A DNA stretch of 64,000 bases from Coleophoma eucalyptorum (Eukaryota; Ascomycota; Leotiomycetes; Helotiales; Dermateaceae), in assembly GCA_026120035.1 (NCBI GenBank), contig JALRME010000049.1:124001-188000 (forward strand), written 5' to 3'. The position numbers were made by a program, and so were the translations under genes. Positions 10,154 through 21,702 of this stretch are shown piece by piece. The notes under the pieces were generated by a model. The model searched no databases. It saw nothing but the letters and a program-made list of their open reading frames with translations, and was not told the DNA's origin. How positions within the stretch are numbered: position 1 is the first letter of the stretch; every line of letters begins with the position of its first letter.

Positions 10154-12997
10154 TTAGTCATTGTTTTCATAATAGTCCTTTAAAAGCTGACAAATTGCAA
10201 CATGGCCATTCGATCTCGCAAGCATTACCACCCTCGAATGTTGTAGTCCTCTAGACGTATCAATCTTAGCGCCAGCGTTTAGAAGTATCTGGACCATATC
10301 CAAGCGCCCATGTTCTGCGGCCCCTTCTAAAGCTGTTCTTCCATGATTTACTGCTCCAAGTGCATTCACATCGGCACCTATAGCTAAGATCTTAATTGCT
10401 ATCGCAATATAACCTCCTATTGCTGCAGCTTGGAGTGTAGTAACTCCCCCGATATTAGCTGGCCGGGTATGAACATCTGCTCCAAGATTGAGTAGTAATT
10501 CAAATATATCAATAAAACCTTCAGATGCAGCTGCTTGAATTGCAGTTCTTCCCCAATACTCGGCTGCAGGAGCATTGATATCTGCGCCACTAGCTAGAAG
10601 AAGCTGGACCAGTTCGATGTTTCCACTTCCAGCTGCTGCTTGAAGAGCAGTCATTCCATGCTCCTCGGCTGCAGGAGCATTGATATCTGCGCCACTAGCT
10701 AGAAGAAGCTGGACCAGTTCGATGCTTCCACTTGTAGCAGCTGCTTGAATTGCAGTTCTTCCCCAATTCTCGGCTGCAGGAGCATTGATATCTGCGCCAC
10801 TAGCTAGAAGAAGCTGGACCAGTTCGATGTTTCCACTTTCAGCTGCTGCTTGAAGAGCAGTCATTCCATCCTCCTCGGCTGCAGGAGCATTGATATCTGC
10901 ACCACTAGATAGAAGAAGCTGGACCATCTTGATGCTCTTATTTTTAACTGCTGCTTGAAGTGTAGTTCCAAAACTTCTGGCTGCAGGAGCATTGATATCT
11001 GCGCCACTAGCTAGAAGAAGCTGGACCATTTCGATGCTTCCACTTGTAGCAGCTGCTTGAATTGCAGTTCTTCCCCAATTCTCGGCTGCAGGAGCATTGA
11101 TATCTGCGCCACTAGCTAGAAGAAGCTGGACCAGTTCGATGTTTCCACTTCCAGCTGCTGCTTGAAGAGCAGTCATTCCATCCTCCTCGGCTGCAGGAGC
11201 ATTGATATCTGCGCCGCTAGATAGAAGAAGCTGGACCATCTTGATGCTCTTATTTTTAACTGCTGCTTGAAGTGTAGTTCCAAAACTTCTGGCTGCAGGA
11301 GCATTGATATCTGCGCCACTAGCTAGAAGAAGCTGGACCATTTCGATGCTTCCACTTGTAGCAGCTGCTTGAATTGCAGTTCTTCCCCANNNNNNNNNNN
11401 NNNNNNNNNNNNNNNNNNNNNNNNNNNNNNNNNNNNNNNNNNNNNNNNNNNNNNNNNNNNNNNNNNNNNNNNNNNNNNNNNNNNNNNNTTCTTCCCCAAT
11501 TCTCGGCTGCAGGAGCATTGATATCTGCGCCACTAGCTAGAAGAAGCTGGACCAGTTCGATGTTTCCACTTTCAGCTGCTGCTTGAAGTGTAGTCTTTCT
11601 ACTCTCCTTGGTTGTAGGAGCATTGATATCTGCACCACTAGATAGAAGAAGCTGGACCATTTCGATGTTTCCACTTCCAGCTGCTTCTTGAAGTACAGTT
11701 CTTCCATAGGCTGAAGGTGCATTGATATCTGCACCGCTAGCTAGAAGAAGCTTTGTAAACTTGGTTATGCCTCTTCTTACTGAGAACTGGAGACCAGTTG
11801 TAGCACAGTCAGATATGAAAGGTTCAAGGATCCCATTAACATTTGTACTACAATCAAGAATGCAATTCAAAACTGTAAAATTTCCAGCCCCTAGCGCAAT
11901 GTTGAAAAGCTTTTGTATGAACGATGCCATCGTTGGTGTCCTTACTAACAGCAAAGATCTAAGTAGCTCTTTGTCCATATAGAGATCAAGATATTTGATC
12001 AGGTTAATCATGGCCGATGTGGTGACCATGTTATTTGATACAAAATACACAACCAGACTAAAATATTGATAAGAAAAGTCGCGTTTACTAAAGGTAGGTA
12101 TCTTGTTATTATACCCAAGTTGCTCGACTTCAAGTAGTCCCGGTAATGTGGCACGGAGGTAGTTGTGAATATTATAAGTCGTAGCCGTCTGGTTGGACAT
12201 TGTTTTGTTTATAGCCCAGGTAAGAATAAGTGATTCCATATTCCTTGGAATTACTATCCCAGATTGTAATATGCCAATGTCATTTGAACTAGACGAGATC
12301 GAATGTGCTTTGTTAAGGCTGAATATATTCATCGCAATGGTATTTAAATTAATACTAGAGTTGCCTACTATCGCATTAGTGATCATAAATAATTAAGGTT
12401 AGATAAAGAGAATATACTTTGAAGTCCTAATAGGCACTGTAAATCTAGCCAAGGTAGTCTGTGTAACAAGTAGGCGTCATCCTGTGAATACCGAGGTGTT
12501 AAGATATTAACCCCCTCAGGAGTTTTGGGGCTTGGTGCTAAATGAAATAAGTATTTTAAATAGTATTCTACAAGATTATGACCATGTTACCTTGAGTGTA
12601 CCAATCCTCTACGCTAGGGTTGTTATGCCGTGACATCTGCCTTCGAGCTTTGCTTGAATCAATCAAAGCCCCGTTAATGTAGATGTTGGTATGCTTCTTG
12701 TCTCGATCCCGACGCTGCACAATACGGTTCATGGATTTCCAGTCCGCGGCGCGTCTATTCTTGCGGATGCCCCATTCTCTTAATTTTCGCTCATATTGAG
12801 GCTTGCTACGAAGTAATTTAGCATCCGGGGAGTTTAATTGGAGGCTAGGCCATAGAAGAGTACCTTGCTTTAAAACTATGTGTTTCCTCCATAAACTTCA
12901 TGATATCCTTTAAAGTCATGGACTTCCTGGTCGTCTCGTCCTCTTTTAAGAAGAGATCCTGGATGGTAGCCTTGAAGGGTTCCCATCGTTCGGCCAT
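10154..12997 (-). CDS. Clr5-domain ankyrin-repeat protein
   Basis: My model has four exons. Exons 1 (12997-12864) and 2 (12805-12591), joined over a 58-nt intron, encode an N-terminal Clr5 domain: MAERWEPFKATIQDLFL, then SKPQYERKLREWGIRKNRR, the usual W...QYe..L..WG..KN pattern. Exon 3 (12537-12418) and exon 4 (from 12367) are joined by 53-nt and 50-nt introns that keep frame. After a region with no domain I recognise, exon 4 carries at least ten ankyrin repeats of 34-35 residues with core LLLASGADINAPAA. Clr5 was first described in fission yeast silencing, and its fusions with ankyrin repeats are common in filamentous fungi. The role here is unknown. A run of 99 N (11390-11488) breaks the repeat array, so the protein length is uncertain. 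The last intron is the least certain part of the model. Confidence 0.75.
10560..11750 (-). repeat. near-identical ankyrin-coding tandem array
   Basis: Within the ankyrin gene the 102-105-nt repeats are unusually alike at DNA level. A three-repeat block of 312 nt occurs twice: the segment at 10979-11077 recurs at 11291-11389, exactly 312 nt away, and the repeat types follow in the same order. This points to recent duplication or gene conversion of multi-repeat blocks. The outermost repeats near 10160-10560 and 11600-11750 are more diverged. Confidence 0.85.
11390..11488. other. assembly gap (99 N) inside the repeat array
   Basis: Both flanks end in the same TTCTTCCCCA sequence. With 99 N the reading frames on the two sides do not match. 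A gap congruent to 2 modulo 3 would restore one frame, and exactly one 105-nt repeat (95 unknown bases) would do so. The gap is therefore probably an estimated length over a collapsed repeat rather than a real frameshift. Confidence 0.85.
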
Positions 12998-14081
12998 GGT
13001 GTCTTTCCAGTATAGAGACGAAGTATGATTCTGGTAATTACCAAAGGTTTATGTGAGTCTCTGGAAGTAGGAATGGGAGTTCTTATTTATAATGTGAATA
13101 GAGTTTGCATAGGAGGTCGAGCTGTGGTGAGATTGATGCGAGCTGAACAAAGTCGCGTTTTTACTGGTGCACACCAAAACCATCATACACCTTCCCGGCT
13201 GACTTGTCTTATGGGAGGGGCATATATTTTCATTGGCTGACACCAGAACCATCATTTGGTTCGGCTAGTTGTGCCCTGCTTGCCTGCTTCCAGTTCGGCT
13301 AAACCCAAAGTGCATCCTGTTGGCGTGAAGAACGCAGGGGCTTGTGCACAAACCGAGAAGACCTTGAAGTACACCTTTTTAGCCCAATGAGCACAGAGAA
13401 GCCTTGCAATCCTCGAGAGGTGATTGACGGATGACAGAACCATCGTCGTTTAAGGTTTATCATCATCGACACTGATGGCGGTGGCAGATTGCGCCAGGCT
13501 GCATCAGCCACAATGCTGCCGCACTCCTAGTAGGTACAAGCAAAATTACAATTGGATCTGAACAGAACCATCATCGTTAAGTACCAAAACGAATCTTTCT
13601 ACCTTGTCTCTGCCGAAGACTTATTGGCGAAAGCCAAAACCATCATCCCGTAATCCTCTAACGTGATTCTGAAGAATTTCATATTTTAAATGTCCTTATA
13701 ACAGTGATAAAATGAAGCACTGCCAGCTCCAGACGCAGACGCTACTATTATTTTCATGTACTCGATCTTCACTACTATTCAACACAGAATACAATTTCAT
13801 GTTCATCAAGAGCCAAAGCGATATCAGGTGACGGACAGCTAGGAACCGACAGCGAGCGGATCCTCTCCAATTCATACTGTACGCCAGCAACTCTCCTGAG
13901 GGACTTTGGGCGTATAATACGTACAGGTATCATCATTCATCAATTCGCTATTCGACTACAGTACAGTACTGAACCACATTTATAAACAGCTGAAAAGGTT
14001 GCATTCTTGCAGCAATTCATCACGATCGACTACTTCCTTGCCGCCTAGCCTCCGTACACTGCCCTTACTTTAACGCTTACT
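12998..14081. other. intergenic with motif cluster
   Basis: Apart from the repeated motif at 13174-13646 I see no gene. The small open frames here lack codon structure or domains. The segment is the likely shared promoter region of the minus-strand Clr5-ankyrin gene and the plus-strand small ORF at 14082. Confidence 0.5.
13174..13646 (-). promoter_or_regulatory. five copies of an ATGATGGTTYTG motif
   Basis: On the minus strand, which is the coding strand of the Clr5-ankyrin gene, the motif ATGATGGTTYTG occurs at 13174-13186, 13243-13255, 13563-13574 and 13634-13646, with a one-base variant at 13435-13446. All lie 180-650 nt upstream of the start codon at 12997. This spacing fits a binding site for a regulator, but the motif could also be the remnant of a repeat. 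Confidence 0.4.
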
Positions 14082-14270
14082 ATGGCTTTATCAACAGACA
14101 ATATCATCGCAATTGTTGGCGTCTTGGTGGCCCTGCCCCCTACCCTGCTTATCTTTTGGACAATAATTCGGAGGATGTTCCCACTTTCAAGAAATCTTTG
14201 TAAGATAAATATCCCCAGAAGATCCGATTATGTAACGACTGATTCATCAAAGCAATCGAAGAGAATATAG
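14082..14270 (+). CDS. small single-pass membrane protein, hypothetical
   Basis: A 62-residue frame starting at ATG. Residues 8-30 (IIAIVGVLVALPPTLLIFWTI) form one clear transmembrane helix, followed by basic residues (IIRRM), so the tail probably faces the cytosol. A TATA-like element (TTTATAAA) is present near 13979. A GTAAGA at 14201 followed by a pyrimidine-AG at about 14300 could be an intron leading to RHRVTNVTLTEVSFDALL, but the phases I tried do not join cleanly. I do not recognise a family. It may be the first exon of a larger gene. Confidence 0.4.
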   Translation: MALSTDNIIAIVGVLVALPPTLLIFWTIIRRMFPLSRNLCKINIPRRSDYVTTDSSKQSKRI

Positions 14271-15511
14271 CAAGATCAATAAATGTCATACCTTTCAGGT
14301 TAACACGTCATCGTGTTACCAATGTAACTCTGACAGAGGTATCATTTGATGCTTTACTACCTTACCAGCCGGGCATGATAGGTAAGGACCCAATTTACTG
14401 AAATAAATTACTTCAGCTTGAATATAAAGTTGAAAACTTGCATTATTGAGCTCTTCCTTCTTCTTGTCCTTGATGAGACATGATAATAGATTACTAACAG
14501 ACTGAAAGATTATAGGACAGGAGTACTAGAGGATGTCCCATAAATAAAAAATCATCTTACGATGGTCTTTCGGGATCTTTGGTGTAGCAAGAGATGTGAT
14601 ATTTACTTAATTGAACTGAGTCAAAGGTGTACCGAGGCGGTCCTTATAGGCGTAAACAAAACTTGAAAATTTGGGTTAGAGGAATGGTTGCAATGAAGGA
14701 TGGATTGTATTTTAGAAACTACAAATTCAGCTAACAATTTTTAAACCCCAAAGAGCTGATTTAGGCGTGGAACAGAACAACATAGTTGTATATATGAAAA
14801 CTACGAAAGACTAATTTTCCTTTACGACACACCAATTTCAAAGCATCTAAGACAGGCGTCAGAACTGATGCTCTGAAGAATCTTATAAGTAGATTCTCTG
14901 ACTGGAGACTCCAAATTGCATTCGTTTTTCAGCTGACGAAGGCGAAGACATTCGAATGGCCTCAGGAAACCTGGAAGCCGTCAACCCAGCTAATGTTTAA
15001 GTGGCACAGTAAAGAGACTTACTCGCTGTCACGATTTTCTATGATCACTAGCTCGGTTACGAACCCCAAAGGCGTTTCCGAGCGCGCTGGCTGCATGTGG
15101 TCAACCAGATCGCACAACAGGTGGCAGAAAATCGACGAATTTAGGATAGATCGCGCAAGATGGGCTAAGGAGTCCAAATGAGAAAGACTTACTAGAAGCC
15201 ATGTCGTGCTAACTTGTGACCAGGTGATCAATACTGCCAGGCTCCTAGCCGTTTGACGTCTCTGACTATCATGTAACTACTAGACCAGCTACTTGCTGGT
15301 TAAGTAGTATCAGACTTGTAGTCTATAGCAAAATGTTTAATCTATGCAGTACTTTACATCTACTAGTTACGCATATAAGGTTGCATCCATGATGATGCTT
15401 GAGTTCCTAACTTATATGCCATACTGAATTTTCTTTGAATTGCTACTGAAACTACAATTACCAACTTGTATATTTGGTGCCAGGACTATATTACATCTAT
15501 TGTCTCAAGCT
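14271..15511. other. intergenic, no firm gene
   Basis: AT-rich. On the minus strand, 15231-15030 is open (LLCDLVDHMQPARSETPLGF) and ends at a good GTAAGT donor; a downstream acceptor near 14978 would add about 25 residues before a stop. No start codon in frame or domain was found, so I leave it unannotated as a possible gene fragment. Confidence 0.35.
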
Positions 15512-16227
15512 TCAACATTTATATGCAGTGTAAGAATTGTTATCCAAAAGTGCCACAGTTAAAAGTGGAGTCACTGGGCTTTGAATAAGCTGAACATCAA
15601 TTTCTACTAGTTTCGAGAATGAACTAGGAAACTTTAGGAGGGTGTAGTTTATCGTAACCAAACTTGGTGGATTATATATACCCTCAGTGAGAACAGTTTC
15701 GCCCGATAGCGTCATACCAGTAAATTGTATAGTACAACTAGTTGGAATGTTGACCGACGCTAGATCGCGAAGAACACATGCAAAATATATTGACTTTTGA
15801 TCGAAGTAATCAAAATCCTTATCATATAGGGTCCATGCTGGCTGTTGTCCATAGATGATCTGGTCTACAAGACTCAAGCCGATAACGTTGGGCTTGCTAG
15901 GTGGGTTTCCGCCTAGGACCGACGATACTTGTGTGTTGACAAAGGCCCAATCCTTATACTATAACGGACCACCAGTTGTGATTCCTACGGGAGTGAGGTC
16001 CGGGAAAAGAGCTGCAAGACCTCCGAAAGAGTCAAACTTGATAATAATTCAGCAGGTGTTTTTATATTTTAAACTATTGCAAAAGAAAATGCGGAAGAGA
16101 TACAAGAGGATGCGAGGTATCTTACAGTCTCTGTAAATTTGGTGCCAGTACAGACATTACGTTGAGAGGAAAGTGAACGTGCAACTCGCATAAAGATTGC
16201 CGAGAAGAAGATATTAGTGCCCTTCAT
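15512..16227 (-). pseudogene. secreted hypothetical protein, broken by a stop
   Basis: Exon 1 (16227-16126) starts MKGTNIFFSAIFMRVARS, a short hydrophobic N-terminus compatible with a signal peptide. An 89-nt intron (16125-16037, donor GTAAGA, acceptor CAAG) joins exon 2, which begins FDSFGGLAALFPDLTPVG. A TAG at 15959-15961 interrupts the frame between TTGGPL and YKDWAFVNTQ. The frame then runs on, reading PPSKPNVIGLSL and GMTLSGETVLTEGIYNPPS, to the stop at 15512. The FD-start, a Y..WAFVN block and a PNVIG block resemble small secreted proteins of unknown function in filamentous fungi. The single stop suggests a young pseudogene. Confidence 0.55.
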
Positions 16228-19178
16228 ATTGAAAAGTTGAAAATTTGATATAAGAATAATGAAAGCAAATCTAAGACGAACTGATTCTCGAAAAGAAAGT
16301 AGCGATGATCACGTTCATATTCATAACCCAAAAATTAAAAAGAAACCAATGTACATGCCTTCGATTATCTTATTAAGTTACCGCTGATCAATACTGTTTA
16401 TAGAAAGTCAAACTCAAGTAAATCATGAGTGATTGTAGCTAGAGCTCAGCAATAACCTTTCGAATGTGGAAAGCCAGTGATATTTGTGTAGCTTACATGA
16501 CGTGTGTGGTTTAACTCATGTTTTGAAATACGTAATAGAGTAACATTGCTAAAGGTTAAAATAGAATTTGGACTTTTAATTCTGTCTTTAAGAATGCGGT
16601 TGATATTTCCCGTGTTTATTAATATAGTTGAGCCTTGATAATGAACGTTAATCACCCTTTAAACCATATTGAACTACGAGCCAAACATATACTATATACC
16701 AATCTGGACCTAAACAACCGCACAAGTTTCAGGATAGAGGCTAGGAGATCCGTAATAATAAGAGACTTTAGATCGCGGCTGAATTCCTATCTGGCAAGAT
16801 CTCTTCATAAACCTAGGGTATACGTCGTTCTACAAGAGGCCCAAAGGGATGCTAGCAGAGAGATATGATCTAACTCTAGATAGACACCCGCCTTGGAAGA
16901 CAAGACCTACTAAACCTAGCGATGACTTTGTGAATATCGACTAAAACTGCCTGTAGTGATAGTAAGGAATAAAAAGACGAGACTAAACAAGTGATTCTAT
17001 ATCTAAACACCAGGGTCTTAGCAAATGGCATTAGGCTGGACAAGACTATTATACTCTAGCAAATGTGCTAGGAATTCAATACTAACGAACTCCTAGGACC
17101 TAATAAGCAGAACCTAGGTACTTCCCTTAAATTCAAGTTTGGTATAAAGCTAAAATATAGGACCAGGGGTTTATGCTAGATTAGCCAGTACAAAGACAAG
17201 GTTCTATGGAGTTTGTAGTAAGCCTTGTCATAATTCACATACCTATCAACAGGCTATGGAGGTATCTGGTTCATCTACCTCTGATATATTTATAGCCAAT
17301 ACATAATGTGACAGTGTTATAGTTGAGGTTAAGGTCATGTAGTAGGAGAAAGTGGATCATTCGCTTATGGGTTACTTATATCGCTTACTAACGTGTCCGT
17401 AACCTTATGAAAGCAAGACTGAAAATATCATAGTAGAAGGATATGCGCCAAATGCTGTGCCCCCATCCCAAGATACTAAACAGATCGGGGGCTCTAATAT
17501 GTTTTTTTAGCTGGTTATGCGACAATCAGCCTAGGGACACTGAATGAAGCGTCTATTGGCATTTGTATAGCTAGCTATTGTGGCTTAGGGTATAATGAAT
17601 GATTTACAATTATGTGATATAAGAAGGATATTGAGGTCATTCAGAGCAGGTCTGAAAGGGGGAGACACCAAGTATATGTGATTCGAGCGTTGATGCGGTG
17701 TAGAAGGTAGGATTTCCAATTGACCGTAGTATTCGTAACCACCATTTAGATGACTAACCCAGCTAGCGAACGGGCGTACCCTTATTCTTCTGCCTAACAT
17801 TCGAAACAAAGAACTCTCGCCGGCCTCAAATATGCAATAATGAGTTCAGATTGGTGCGATAATTCGGACAGAGTGGATCTCAAGGCGATAATGATGAAAT
17901 TGCCGACTGGTAGAACCGAGGCCGGATATGTGACGTAGGGATCCACCGCGCGACAGGAGTGCTAGCGATTTATCTGGTTTAGTGCCCTTTGTGTGCTTAG
18001 GAGAGCATGTATCCGGGAAGGGCGGGATTCACACAGAGTGGTATTTGTGGCTGCCAACGCCGTACAGTAAAGTAAAGTAAACTATGGCTAGGCATATAAT
18101 ACAATAATTCGGTGCGCGTTATTTACCCGTAGTAACTGTCCCGGTAGATATATGTAGGATAAATGTGAGATTGTAGGAATACACTTGGACATCGATACTG
18201 GAGGGATTCTCTCTCGCTGGACACAAGGAACCTCACACGTCTGTTTACATACACCTTCTCCACGCCTCCACCATCGGCCCAGATAACGGCTCGGGGTTAG
18301 CAGCGGTACGGGGTTTTGATCAAACCCCACTGGGCTTCGTGTGTGAGATTTCCACTCTTTTCTTGTTTCCGTCCAGTGTACAGGTCTACTGAGTGGAGTT
18401 GGGGCGGTGGAGGCAAGAGCCCTAGACCCCGCGACTCCAAACTCGAACCATTTTTTCTCCTCATCTCCACACAAATGCTGATTCTCCGTATTTCGGCTTT
18501 CATCACACGGCAGACTAAATCTATCGGCGAGCCAAGCGCAAGAATGGCTGTATCTTCACCAAATCTTCATCAAAGGCCTCTATTGCGGTCTTGTAAGCTA
18601 CCAAGACATACAGGCAACCCCAGTACCGAAGCCTGTTGGTGATCTAAAGATAAGCTTTCCAGCCTCCAAGCCTCTCACGCAATCTTCACTGCAGCACTGG
18701 CTCAGGGCCACTTACCGCACGAGCGCCTCAACCGTTATAAGAGTCCCAGCCGCATAAGCTAACCCTAGTCTCTTGGTGATTCTCCGACTTCCGCTTATCC
18801 GATCGGCGGCCATCATCTCTGGATTGAGGTAAGGAAAAGTGGAATATGGCCGTGATTACTCGAAGAATACATGCGCTCCTATCAGAGCAGCAGAACTATA
18901 ACCCATGCCTCTAGCTGTGCTCAATAGCCCAATAAAGCAAGTCCATGAAGTTACCTGCGTTGTTTCAGTAGATGTAATGACAAAATGCAGAGTAATATCT
19001 TGATTCGGAAGACATTCTTCTCACTATAAAGGCGGATGTCCCCCTGATAAAGCTCTCATATTCCACTTCCTCTCGCAAGGTTACTTGGTAGCAGCGACCT
19101 CAGCTATCCACTTCTTAGGCCACCGCCATATACCATCGCTAAATTTATTCTGGGCGAGGCAGGCCATAACCAGCAATC
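16228..19178. other. long gene-poor, AT-rich stretch
   Basis: Almost 3 kb without a supportable gene. A plus-strand frame at 16635-16868 (rich in Arg and Leu) and the following text to about 17400 look like degraded coding sequence rich in TAG and TAA, possibly an old retroelement, but no reverse-transcriptase or integrase motif can be read. The part from about 18000 is more GC-rich and probably contains the promoter of the sugar transporter. Confidence 0.5.
19025..19030 (+). promoter_or_regulatory. TATA box of sugar transporter
   Basis: TATAAA in the context CACTATAAAGGCGG, about 150 nt upstream of the transporter start codon. Confidence 0.5.
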
Positions 19179-20918
19179 ATGGCTCCAACTCTTCCCAAGA
19201 TCAACAATGTCTACTTCCTGGCACTCATTGCCACGGTAGGCGGCATGCTGTTAGTATTTTCCCAGCCTGAGAGTCTCTCCTACTCAATGACCATATCTTA
19301 ATACTTGTATAGGTTTGGTTTCGATATTTCTTCCATGTCCGCCATCATTGGCACCACTCAATATGTTGATTACTTCAACCATCCCTCGACTGTGAGACAG
19401 GGAGGTATCACAGCTGCACTCGCTGGTGGCTCTGTCATCGGAGCCCTTATCGCCGGACCAATATCCAACAAAGCAGGTCGACGGATTGTCATTTTCTTTG
19501 CCTGCATCTGGTGGCTCCTAGGAACGTCCCTGCAAGCGGGTTCCATCAGTGTTGCTATGCTGGTGGTTGGCAGATTCATCAACGGTATCTGCGTCGGTAT
19601 TACTTCATCTCAGGTTCCCGTCTATCTTGCGGAGATCGCGAAGAAGGACCAGAGAGGCTCCATCCTCGTCATTCAGCAGTGGGCTATCGAATGGGGTATC
19701 TTTATCATGTACTTTGTCGGATACGGCTGTTCGTTCATGAAGGGAAGCGCCTCCTTCCGTACTGCGTGGGCGCTGCAATTGGTTCCCTGCGTTATCCTCA
19801 TGGCTGGCCTTCCATTCCTGCCTGAATCCCCTAGGTAAGAGCCTTTTCGTAGATTAAAGACAGAGGCTAACGTTATTATTTGCAAAGATGGCTCGCCAAA
19901 GTCGGCCGTAACGAAGAGGCAATCCAAGTCCTTGCGGATATTCAGGCGGGTGGAGATGTTGGCAACCCACTAGTAGTTGCTGAGTGGGAGGAGATATCAA
20001 CCATTCTCGTCGCCGAACGAGAGTCTGAGGGAGGATGGCGCAAATATTTCAAGAATGGAATGTGGAAGCGGACTTTCTGCGGGACGTCGGTCCAGGCTTG
20101 GCAACAATTGTCCGGTGCCAATGTCATGACCTACTGTAAGTTCACCTTTTAGGCCATAGTCCCAGACCGCATAACTAATAAGACTAGATGTCGTGTATAT
20201 CTTCGAGATGGCCAACCTTACTGGAAATATCAACTTGGTATCCTCTGGTATTCAGTACGCGATCTTCATCGTTGGAACCGCGGCAACATTCTTCTTCGTA
20301 GATAAGACCGGACGCAGACCACTTCTTATCTACGGAGCTCTGGGTATGGGAATCTGCATGTTCGTCGTCGGCGGTGTTCTAGGCAGTTACGGCACCTATC
20401 TTCCCGAGGGCTTGAACGGAAACTTAACCGTCAAGATCCAAGTCACTGGCTCTCCATCCTACACCGTCATTGCCTTCTGCTACCTGATGGTCCTCATCTA
20501 CTCTCTAACCCTCGCTCCCATCGCCTGGGTCTACGCCGCCGAGGTATGGTCACTCGAAACCCGCGCGACGGGCATGGCGCTTGCATCCATTGCCAACTGG
20601 CTGTTCAACTTCGCCATTGGATTCTTCATTCCGCCGGGCTTCCAGAACATCTCCTGGAAGCTGTTTATCATTTTCGGCGTGCTCTGCTTCAGTGCGGCCA
20701 TCCAGGCCTTTTTCACGTACCCGGAAACGTGTGGCAAGAGTATTGAGGAGATTGAGGAGCTGTTCGCTCCTGGGGCAGAGAAACCGTGGAAGACGAAGCC
20801 TGGCCACAGTCGGTTGGATACGGAGATTGAGAAGGTTAAGGCTGAGAAGGGGGGCAGTGGTGGGATCTTGGACTCGGAGGCTACTCACCAGGAGGTTGTT
20901 GGGTCTAAGAATGCCTAG
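19179..20918 (+). CDS. MFS sugar transporter
   Basis: Proton-coupled or facilitative sugar uptake across the plasma membrane is the known role of this family. Four exons (19179-19249, 19313-19834, 19888-20135, 20188-20918) give 523 residues, the usual length. Signatures include LAGGSVIGALIAGPISNKAGRR after TM2, the PESPRW motif at the end of TM6 formed exactly across the second intron, the Q-rich TM7 block QAWQQLSGANVMTYY formed across the third intron, DKTGRRPLL after TM8 and PETCGKSIEEIEELF after TM12. The start MAPTLPKINNVYFLALIA leads directly into TM1. The C-terminal tail is charged and contains an SRLDTEIEKVKAEK stretch. The sugar cannot be assigned from sequence. Confidence 0.93.
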
Positions 20919-21702
20919 ACTTAAGTCAATATGTAGCTGTATTGTTGATAGTTTTATCTGACTAGTCTCCTGATTTGCAACAAAATTGAATACGTGTTCC
21001 AATTATCTTAGGGCTGACTAATATAGATACATGTTCATTCCTGCACAAGCATTGAGGGATATTGAGGGAGTAATTGGTAAATGAGTCTTATTTAAGAATA
21101 GATAACTATCGCTCTCAAGATGCTATAGAAATCATTGGCTTTTAAGCCACTAATCTTACAAGTCCCTAAATATCCATTAAATAAAATAGTTCAAGACGTA
21201 TAACAAAGCAATAAGCCGGCTCAGTCAAAGTGGTTCTAAAGCTGCGCTACTCTCATCCTGATAGTAGGGGAGAGATGTTCGCTAAGCAGCAACACTTTGG
21301 TGGATAGCAACTCCAGCTCGGTCCGCTCGCCTAAGCGGATATATGGGCCAGCGAATGGTATTGCTAAGTGAGATGCCTTCCGCCAATCTCATGTATAGAC
21401 AATGGATTGAGCTACAGGCATAATTCTCGCAGCTCCCTTAACGGATGGAGTAACGATGAAGGCCGGGAATATAAGAATAACGTGGGCGACAACCCTACAA
21501 AAGCCTACATGAGTGCAGGATTTACGGACAGGATATAGGATCGAGATTTCCGGCCAAGACTAAAAGGTGCCCAAGTACTGCAGCGGCCCTTCCCAACTGA
21601 ACATGCTCAGTAGTATAATTGTATCCGAGCGTGCAATTCGATTGCCGCCATGAGAACCTATGGTCACTCGTCGAGTAGATCGAGACCAGCCATCCAGTAC
21701 AT
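20919..21702. other. convergent intergenic region
   Basis: Lies between the 3' ends of the plus-strand transporter and the minus-strand Rei1-like gene. AT-rich near the transporter, with no gene seen. Confidence 0.6.

Noticed and set aside
11319..11533. A real frameshift splitting the ankyrin gene
   Set aside because: The frame change coincides exactly with the N run, so it is explained by an inexact gap length.
15030..15231. Minus-strand exon ending at a GTAAGT donor
   Set aside because: No start codon in frame and no recognisable family; kept only as a comment.
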